NCBI GenBank assembly: GCA_027023345.1
Contig: JALVVO010000148.1
Coordinates: 1 to 10,906, forward strand
Direction of reading: 5' to 3'
Length of the DNA: 10,906 bases
Source of the DNA: Thermaceae bacterium
Lineage (GTDB): Bacteria > Deinococcota > Deinococci > Deinococcales > Marinithermaceae
Part shown: positions 5,320 through 10,906 of the stretch, piece by piece
Layout: every line of letters begins with the position of its first letter
Numbering within the stretch: the first letter of the stretch is position 1
The notes under the pieces: model-generated
What the model was told of the DNA's origin: nothing
Databases searched by the model: none
Seen by the model: only the letters and a program-made list of their open reading frames with translations
Program-made: the position numbers and the translations under genes

Positions 5320-7959
5320 TCAGGAAGCCCAGTAGACCCGGCTGCCGCTCGGCGACTTCTCCACCACCAGCCGCTCCGGAATGCGCTCGGCGAGCTCGGC
5401 GACGTGGGTCACGATGCCCACGAGCCGCCCGCGGGTGGGCAGGGTCTCGAGCACCCCGGCGGCGAACTCGAGGGTCTCCCGGTCGAGCGTGCCAAACCCC
5501 TCGTCGAGGAAGAGCGCCCCGAGCTTCCCGCCGGAAAGCCGCTCGGAAAGCGCGAGCGCGAGGGCGAGCGAGGCAAGGAACGACTCGCCCCCGGAGAGCG
5601 TGCGCACCGGGCGGACGCTCTTCGTCCAGGTGTCCTCGACGAAGTAGTCGCCCTCCTGGGCGAGGAGGCGGTAGCGGCCCTGGTAGAGCTCGGCGAGGAT
5701 CTCCGAGGCCCGCTCCACCAGGCCCCGCTGGTAGTGGTGGATCAGGTACTCGGGAAAGCGGTCGGAGCGGAGGTCGGCGACGAGCCGCTCCCAGACGGCA
5801 AGCTCCCGCTCGAGCTCGGCCCGCTCCTTTAAGAGCGCCCTCCGGCGCTTTTCCTCCGCCTCCAGCCTCCGCAGGCGCTCGGCGAGCTCGCCCACCTCGG
5901 CGCCGAGCTTCCGGTAGCGCTCCCTCATCGCCCGAACGCGCGCTTCGGCCTCAAGAAGCGCCTTCTTGCTCGGCTCCTCCTCGCCCTCTAGCTCCACTTC
6001 CAGCGATTTGAGCTTCGCCTCGACCTCCTCCCGCGCCCGCTCGTAGCGCGAGAGCGCTTCGGAAAGCCGCGCCCGCTCGTCCTCCTTGAGGAGACTCGCC
6101 CTGAGCTCGTCCACGCCCGCAAACCCCGCCTCGGCGAGCCTCGCCTCGTACGAGACCTTGAGCGCCGATAGCCCCCGCTCCGCCTCGGCGCGCCGCTCGA
6201 GGAGCCCGGCCCGCGAGCGCTCTAGGCGCGAAAGCTCCTCCTCGAGCCGCCGTTTTTGCTCGAGCGCCCGCTTCAGCTCGGCCTCCTCGGCTTTCAAGGC
6301 CCGGATCCGCTCGGCCGGGTCCCCGCCCCCGAGCTCGGCGGCGAGCCCCCGCTTCATCGCCTCGAGCCGGGCCTCGACCTCGGCGCGCTCGGGAAGGCGC
6401 GCCCGCGCGTCCTCGATCTCCCGGGCGCGCTTTTCGAGCTCCCTTTCCAGCCGCTCGGCCTCGCGCTTTTTCGCCTCGGCCTCGGCGCGAAGCTCCTTGT
6501 AGCGCTCCCGCAAGGCCTCGAGGCGCTCGGTGAGCTCGGCCACCCGGCGTCGCAGGGGCTCGAGCTCCCCCACCTCGGGCTTCGGCGGGACCGCCTCGAC
6601 CACCCGACCGCAGAGCGGGCAGGGCTCCCCGGGGCGCAGGTGCTCGTGGTAGGCGGCGAGCCCGGCCCGAACCTCGGCCGCCTTCAGCGCCTCCTCCGCG
6701 GAGCTCAGCTCGTTCGAGACCCGCTTGCCCTCGGCTTCCACCCGCCTTTGCTCGGCGAGGAGCGCCTCGACCTCCTTCGCAAGCTGCCCGCGCTCGGCCT
6801 CGAGCCGGCGAAGCTCCCCCGCCTTCCTTTCGAGCTCGGCGTGGGCGCGGCGGGCCTCGAGGAGCTCCTGCACCAGGAGGGGGTCGAAGGGGGCGGCCTC
6901 CCCCTCCCCCGCGGGGGGCCCGAGCCGCTCAAGCCAGCGGCGCTTTTCCAAAAGCCCCTCCAGGCGCGAGGCCTCCCGCACGAGCGCTTCAAGCCGCGCG
7001 GGGTCCGCCCGCCGAACGAGGGCCTCGTACTCGGGCCGAAACTTTTCCAGCCGCGCCTCGATCTCCCGAAGCTCCGAAACGAGCCCCTCGATCCGCCGCT
7101 CCTCTTCAAGAAGCCGCTCGAGCTCCGGCTCCATCCGGGCCGCCGCCTCCGCCCGGCGGAGCCGCTCGGCGAGGGCCTGCATCTCCTCTTCCCGGGCAAG
7201 GAGCGCCTCCCGGCTTCGACGGAGGTCGGAAAGCGCCCTAAAGCGCTTCGCGAGGTCCTCAAGCCTAGAAAGGGCCTTCTCCGCGGAGGCGAGCTCGGCC
7301 TCGAGGCGATCGAGCTCCGCTTTGCGGGTTTCTAGCTCCTCCCGCAGCGCGGCCGGGTCCTCCCCCTCGCCGAGCCCGAGGAGCTCGCCCTCAAGGCGCT
7401 CAATCTTCTTCGCCACCGCGTCCCGGTGCTCCCGGGCCCGCTCGCGCATGGCGGCGAGGGTCTCCAGGCCAAAGAGCGAGGCCAAGAGCGCCCGCCGCTC
7501 CTTGGGCTCGCCCTTTAAGAAGCGGTCGAACTCGCCCTGGGGCAGGAGGATCGCCCGGGTGAAGGCGTCGAAGGAAAGCCCCAGCAGGCGCTCGAGCCGC
7601 GCGGCGAGGGCCTTGGCCTTTTCGGTCTCGGGGAGCGCGCGAAACCTTCCGCCCTCCTCCACCTCGAGCCGGTGCTCGCTCTTCTTGCCCACCGCGCGGG
7701 TGACCCGGTAGACCCCACCTCCCACCTGGAAGACGAGCTGGACCCGGGCGAGCTCGGCACCGGGGTGGACGAGCTCGCCGTACTTCTTAAAGCCCCGGGG
7801 GGTCTTGGCGTAGAGCGCGAAGGCGATCGCGTCCAGGATCGTCGTCTTCCCCGCCCCGGTGGGCCCGGTGAGGACGAAGAGCTCGACGTCGGAAAAATCC
7901 ACCGCCTGGCGGGTGCGGTAGGGCCCGAAGCCCTCGAGCTCAAGCCGAAGCGGCCGCAT
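5320..7959 (-). CDS. sbcC: SbcC/Rad50 ATPase subunit of the SbcCD nuclease
   Basis: SMC-like ATPase that pairs with SbcD/Mre11 to open and process DNA ends and hairpins. The 879-residue product has the full architecture. Walker A is GPTGAGKT (32-39), with the Q-loop region near LLPQGEFDRFLKG (138-150). Two long Glu/Arg/Leu-rich coiled coils flank a zinc hook CPLC (447-450), almost exactly at mid-length. The signature LSGGES is near 788, Walker B ALFLDE near 815-820 and the switch histidine in VTH near 852. The ATG at 7959 gives the canonical N-terminus and has a strong Shine-Dalgarno six bases upstream, inside the end of sbcD. It overlaps sbcD by 20 bp, implying translational coupling. The same frame stays open to 8358, but that extension is a GC-rich shadow within sbcD and is not homologous. 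At 879 residues it is shorter than the E. coli protein (about 1050), implying shorter coiled-coil arms. Confidence 0.96.
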   Translation of the reverse strand: MRPLRLELEGFGPYRTRQAVDFSDVELFVLTGPTGAGKTTILDAIAFALYAKTPRGFKKYGELVHPGAELARVQLVFQVGGGVYRVTRAVGKKSEHRLEVEEGGRFRALPETEKAKALAARLERLLGLSFDAFTRAILLPQGEFDRFLKGEPKERRALLASLFGLETLAAMRERAREHRDAVAKKIERLEGELLGLGEGEDPAALREELETRKAELDRLEAELASAEKALSRLEDLAKRFRALSDLRRSREALLAREEEMQALAERLRRAEAAARMEPELERLLEEERRIEGLVSELREIEARLEKFRPEYEALVRRADPARLEALVREASRLEGLLEKRRWLERLGPPAGEGEAAPFDPLLVQELLEARRAHAELERKAGELRRLEAERGQLAKEVEALLAEQRRVEAEGKRVSNELSSAEEALKAAEVRAGLAAYHEHLRPGEPCPLCGRVVEAVPPKPEVGELEPLRRRVAELTERLEALRERYKELRAEAEAKKREAERLERELEKRAREIEDARARLPERAEVEARLEAMKRGLAAELGGGDPAERIRALKAEEAELKRALEQKRRLEEELSRLERSRAGLLERRAEAERGLSALKVSYEARLAEAGFAGVDELRASLLKEDERARLSEALSRYERAREEVEAKLKSLEVELEGEEEPSKKALLEAEARVRAMRERYRKLGAEVGELAERLRRLEAEEKRRRALLKERAELERELAVWERLVADLRSDRFPEYLIHHYQRGLVERASEILAELYQGRYRLLAQEGDYFVEDTWTKSVRPVRTLSGGESFLASLALALALSERLSGGKLGALFLDEGFGTLDRETLEFAAGVLETLPTRGRLVGIVTHVAELAERIPERLVVEKSPSGSRVYWAS

Positions 7960-9103
7960 CCTCCGCCTCCTCCATCGCCCGCCGGAAGGCCGAAAGCAGC
8001 GCCTCCTCGGGGGGCTCGCCGTAGGTCGCCTCGTGGTAGCGGCGGTAGGCTTCTTCCACCCCAAGCACTTCAGGGGCCTCGGCCTCGCCCTGGGCCCTGC
8101 CCTCGAACTCGAAGAGCACCTCGAGCAGATGGTCGTTCTCGGCAAGGAGCCGCTCCCTGAGCACCGGGTCCGGCTTCCCCTTAAGGACCAGCTTGGCGTA
8201 GCCGGGAAAGCGTTCGAGCTCCTCGATCCTGCGGTCGAGCTCCTCGAGGGCGAACCGAAAGGTCCTGAGCGGCTTGCCCCAGCGCTCCTGGACCTCGGCG
8301 AGCACCCGCGCCGGCTTCCCGGGCTCGAGCTCCAAAAGCACCGCTCCCCTCGGCGCATCCTCCCCCTCGCCGAAGTCGAGCTGGACGAGCGAGCCCGAGT
8401 AGTAGGCGACCGGCGCGTCCGAAACCCGCTGCTGGTGGTGGATGTGCCCGAGCGCCACGTACCCCGCCGTAGGGGGCAGGGCGTCCGGGGACACCGCGTA
8501 GCTGTTCCCCACGTAGAAGGTGAACTCGCCGCCCCCGAGCTTCAAGTTCGCGCCCTCGAGGGTGAGGTGGGCGACGAGAAGGTTCGCAGTGTTGGGGGCA
8601 AAGCCCTGGGCGAGGTTTTTCAGCACCTTCCGCATCCGCTCGGCGTAGGCCTGCTGGTGCTCGCCCGCGTCCTTCTCCATCACCTCGGCGGCCTTGACGA
8701 GCCGCCGCTCGGAGAGGAAGGGCAAGAGCACCGCCCGGAGGCTCCCCCATTCGCGCACCCCGCCCTCCTCGAAAAAGCGAAGCTCGGCCGCGAGGTCCGC
8801 CCCGAAGACCTCGAACACCCCCTGCCAGGCGGCAAGCCGCCCCCTCGGATCGTGGTTTCCCGCGACCCCAAGGAGGGGCACGCCGAGGCGTTTGAGCTCC
8901 ATCAGGAACTCGAGGAAAACCGCCTCGGCCTCGGCCGGCACCCGGGGCCGGTCGAAGAGGTCGCCGGCGGCGACGAGGAGCTCGACCCGCTCGGAGCGGA
9001 CGATCCTGAGGACCTCCTTCAGCGCGGCGGCGATCTCCGGGGTGCGGTCCACCCCTTTTAGCGTCTTGCCTAGGTGCCAGTCGGCGGTGTGCAGGATCCT
9101 CAT
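7940..9103 (-). CDS. sbcD: SbcD/Mre11 nuclease subunit
   Basis: Manganese-dependent DNA nuclease of the calcineurin-like phosphoesterase family, acting with SbcC on double-strand breaks, blocked ends and palindromes. The 387 residues carry all phosphoesterase motifs: HTADWHLG (Asp8, His10), AGDLFD (Asp48), GNHD (Asn83, His84), VAHLT (His179) and ALGHIHHQQ (His220, His222). The rest forms the capping domain and the C-terminal segment expected to bind the SbcC coiled-coil base. The ATG at 9103 starts MRILHTADWH, the canonical N-terminus. It overlaps the upstream ATPase gene stop in an ATGA, and the 3' end overlaps sbcC by 20 bp, so the three genes are almost certainly co-transcribed and coupled. 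Confidence 0.97.
   Translation of the reverse strand: MRILHTADWHLGKTLKGVDRTPEIAAALKEVLRIVRSERVELLVAAGDLFDRPRVPAEAEAVFLEFLMELKRLGVPLLGVAGNHDPRGRLAAWQGVFEVFGADLAAELRFFEEGGVREWGSLRAVLLPFLSERRLVKAAEVMEKDAGEHQQAYAERMRKVLKNLAQGFAPNTANLLVAHLTLEGANLKLGGGEFTFYVGNSYAVSPDALPPTAGYVALGHIHHQQRVSDAPVAYYSGSLVQLDFGEGEDAPRGAVLLELEPGKPARVLAEVQERWGKPLRTFRFALEELDRRIEELERFPGYAKLVLKGKPDPVLRERLLAENDHLLEVLFEFEGRAQGEAEAPEVLGVEEAYRRYHEATYGEPPEEALLSAFRRAMEEAEDAAASA
7966..7973 (-). promoter_or_regulatory. Shine-Dalgarno site of sbcC
   Basis: GGAGGAGG on the - strand ends six bases before the ATG at 7959. It lies within the last codons of sbcD and settles the sbcC start against the longer open frame. Confidence 0.75.
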
Positions 9104-10815
9104 AGGTCGAGCTCGTCCCTGAGACCCGCGGCGGAGACGTCCTCGGCCACCTCGCTCGCCTTCGTCGCCCAGGCGGGGAAGGGGAAGTTCACGAGCTGGG
9201 GCACCGGGACCTCGGGCTGCTGCAGGATCACCGCCCCCTGGGGCAAAATCAGCGCCCGCTCGCGGAAGGCCCCGGGGAGGTAGCGGTACTCGGGCCGCTC
9301 GGCCTCGGCGGCGTCGAGCCGGCCCACCACCCGGACGGCGGCGTTCGCCACCACCCGCCGCTCCACCTCGCTTGCGGTCTGCTGGGCCCCGATCAGGATC
9401 ACCCCGAGCGAGCGGCCGCGCTCGGCGATGTCGAGGAGGGTGTCCTTGATCGGGCTCTCGCCCTCCCGGGGGGCGTACTTGTTGAGCTCGTCGAGCACCA
9501 CGAAGACCTTGCCCCGGTAGCGGTTTTCCTCCTTGGCGGTGAAGACCTCCTTTAAGAGCGAGCCCACCACGAACATCTGGGCCTGGGGGGCGAGCCGGTG
9601 GATGTCCACCACGTTGAGCTGGCGGTCGCTCTTCAAGGGATCCGGCGGGCGGCCGGGGCGGTCGCCCCGGATCAGGTGCCGCACGTGCTTGGCCGCCGCC
9701 CTAAGCCGGCGGACGAAGGCCTGGAGGGTGCCGGTGTGCTGGCGGGCGATCCAGCGGGGGTCGCCCCTTGCCTCCTCGCCCTCGGCCTCGTCGCCGAGGA
9801 GCTTGGCCTCGAGGTAGGCGACGAGGTCGTCGAAGGTGGAAAGCGCCACTCGCCCCAGCGCGTCGAAGCTCGCGGGGGCCGGGGTCGCCCCCTCCCAGTC
9901 GTCCACCAAGAGCGCGGGGCCCTCCTGGTCGCGGGCAAGCTGGGCGAGGCGCAGGGTGACGTGGTCGATCAGGAACCCGAGGTTCGTCATCGCCCCGCGG
10001 TCGGCGAAGAGGTAGGGCAAGAGCCCTTCCCGGGCGAACTGCACGAGGTCCCAGTGGTAGGGAAGCACGCCCTCGTGCCGCCCGCTGGTCTCGGGCACGA
10101 TCTCGCCCTCCCCGGGGGCGAAGCGGGGCGGGGCGAAAAGCCCCACGCTGTCGAAGGGCTCAGGGGGTAGCCCGAGGGCGCGGTAGGCCTTTCGGTCCTC
10201 TTCGGTGAGGTGCGCGTTCGGCCGGTCGAGGAAGAAGAGGTCCTGCCCCTTGACGTTGAAGATCAGGGTGCGGGCGCTCGCGGCGTCCTTCAACACCCCG
10301 CTCTTATAGAGCGAGAAGAGCAGAAAGAGCGCGTAGCTCGTCTTCGCCGCCACCCCGGAGATCCCCGAGATGTTCACGTGGCCGCCCCGGCGGCCGTCCA
10401 AAAACTCGAGGTTCACGTAGGCGGGCTCGCCGTTTCGCAAGAGCCCCACCGGGAGCCGCTCCCGCATCCGCTCGTAGTAGAGGGCCTCGAGCAACCGCTC
10501 GCCCCGGGCCAGGTAGACCGGGGCCCCGGGCTCGGGGGGCAGGTAGTCCTCGGGGTCGAGCCGGGTGACGGTCACGTGGGCGACGTAGGCGGTGTTCACC
10601 GGCAGGACGTTCTCCCGCACCAGGAAGGCGTCGGAGTCGAACTGGCTGCCCTCGTGCAGCTTCATCACCCGGTCCACCATGCCGTAGTAGCGGACCCCGC
10701 CGCTCTCGGCATAGACCAGGTCGTCGAGGCGAAGCTTGCTTCCCTCCTCGACGCCCACCCAAAACTCCAGGGGCGTCGCCTCCCGCCGGCCCAGGACCAC
10801 GCCTACCGGTTCCAT
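9100..10815 (-). CDS. HerA/DUF87-like hexameric DNA-pumping ATPase
   Basis: A 571-residue P-loop ATPase of the HerA/FtsK group. The N-terminal 100 or so residues look like the beta-rich HAS-barrel. The P-loop segment is HVNISGISGVAAKTS (146-160). It keeps Lys158-Thr159 but has Ala157 where GxxxxGK[ST] has Gly, and no Gly six residues before the Lys. Walker B is VFVVLDEL (437-444, Asp442-Glu443), followed by IAERGRSLGVILIGAQQT (463-480), which matches the HerA region with a candidate arginine finger and sensor Gln. A long insert (about 190-400) separates the P-loop from Walker B. In thermophilic archaea herA lies with mre11, rad50 and nurA and drives end resection; here it directly precedes sbcD with an ATGA overlap, implying the same job. 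No nurA is seen in the window. The ATG at 10815 gives the longest reasonable N-terminus; a weak GGAT is the only upstream Shine-Dalgarno candidate. Confidence 0.85.
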   Translation of the reverse strand: MEPVGVVLGRREATPLEFWVGVEEGSKLRLDDLVYAESGGVRYYGMVDRVMKLHEGSQFDSDAFLVRENVLPVNTAYVAHVTVTRLDPEDYLPPEPGAPVYLARGERLLEALYYERMRERLPVGLLRNGEPAYVNLEFLDGRRGGHVNISGISGVAAKTSYALFLLFSLYKSGVLKDAASARTLIFNVKGQDLFFLDRPNAHLTEEDRKAYRALGLPPEPFDSVGLFAPPRFAPGEGEIVPETSGRHEGVLPYHWDLVQFAREGLLPYLFADRGAMTNLGFLIDHVTLRLAQLARDQEGPALLVDDWEGATPAPASFDALGRVALSTFDDLVAYLEAKLLGDEAEGEEARGDPRWIARQHTGTLQAFVRRLRAAAKHVRHLIRGDRPGRPPDPLKSDRQLNVVDIHRLAPQAQMFVVGSLLKEVFTAKEENRYRGKVFVVLDELNKYAPREGESPIKDTLLDIAERGRSLGVILIGAQQTASEVERRVVANAAVRVVGRLDAAEAERPEYRYLPGAFRERALILPQGAVILQQPEVPVPQLVNFPFPAWATKASEVAEDVSAAGLRDELDL

Positions 10816-10827
10816 CGCGGACTTATC

Positions 10828-10905
10828 CTACCCAGCAAAAAGACGAAGGAGGCGCCGGCGAAGAAGGTCCCGGCTCCCGAGCCGCCGCCTGAGCTCGCGC
10901 TCTAG
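10828..10905 (-). CDS. Possible C-terminal end of an upstream gene, cut by the window edge
   Basis: On the - strand an open frame enters from the right edge and ends at TAG (10830-10828), 12 bp before the HerA-like gene. The 25 residues are rich in Arg and Leu and end RRRLLRLFAG, which could be a charged helical tail. The close spacing on the same strand suggests an operon partner. The piece is too short to identify, and GC-rich DNA often has open frames by chance. Confidence 0.35.
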   Translation of the reverse strand, partial: LERELRRRLGSRDLLRRRLLRLFAG

Positions 10906-10906
10906 G

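Noticed and set aside
6256..7335. Large + strand open frame of 359 codons within sbcC
   Set aside because: It is the complement of the coiled-coil coding region. Repetitive Glu/Leu/Arg codons give Leu/Gly/Pro-rich antisense frames without stops.
7960..8358. N-terminal extension of sbcC by 133 residues
   Set aside because: The extension lies inside sbcD, is Ser/Arg-rich without pattern, and the canonical Rad50 N-terminus with a strong Shine-Dalgarno starts at 7959.
9598..10905. Long + strand open frames across the HerA-like gene
   Set aside because: They mirror the conserved ATPase on the other strand and have Gly/Val/Glu-rich composition with no recognisable motif.

Overview
The window is GC-rich (about 70% in most genes) and reads as chromosomal DNA of a member of the Thermaceae (Thermus and relatives, phylum Deinococcota). 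This rests on an AroH-type chorismate mutase and an archaeal-type aspartyl-tRNA synthetase of 422 residues that both closely match what I remember of the Thermus thermophilus proteins. Several start codons also sit six bases after a TANNNT-like -10 box, as is common for leaderless genes in this phylum. The genus cannot be set from the sequence alone.

Layout. On the + strand: the C-terminal end of a ClC-type chloride channel/antiporter (3-281), chorismate mutase aroH (319-687), a structured leader (689-827) and the archaeal-type AspRS (828-2096). Then on the - strand, read right to left, a probable toxin-antitoxin pair (RHH antitoxin, PIN toxin; 4288-3579) followed by the lipid II flippase murJ (3550-2093), which meets aspS tail to tail with a 4-base overlap. 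A conserved hypothetical gene (4339-4743, +) diverges from the antitoxin and overlaps the end of a lipoprotein gene (5277-4717, -). The right half is a tightly overlapping - strand operon: a HerA/DUF87-like ATPase (10815-9100), sbcD/mre11 (9103-7940) and sbcC/rad50 (7959-5320). It has an archaeal-like DNA-end-processing layout and may be preceded by another gene cut by the window edge.

The most interesting signal is the aspS leader. A TTGACA promoter is followed by a nine-codon ORF (MRGARNNRA) with two adjacent Asn codons, then two mutually exclusive hairpins, the second a perfect 9-bp intrinsic terminator with six T, and then the Shine-Dalgarno and start of aspS. The AspRS has His23 and Pro73, the residues associated with non-discriminating enzymes that also make Asp-tRNA(Asn), the precursor of Asn-tRNA(Asn). 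Together this looks like a ribosome-mediated attenuator that senses Asn-tRNA and controls the enzyme starting tRNA-dependent asparagine synthesis.

A second signal lies upstream of the lipoprotein gene: two exact copies of CTTAACCA with an 11-bp period, 9 bp before a -10 box. This is the geometry of a PhoB-family response regulator site. A third is a perfect tandem 9-bp repeat over the antitoxin promoter, a likely operator. The toxin-antitoxin segment is visibly lower in GC than its surroundings.
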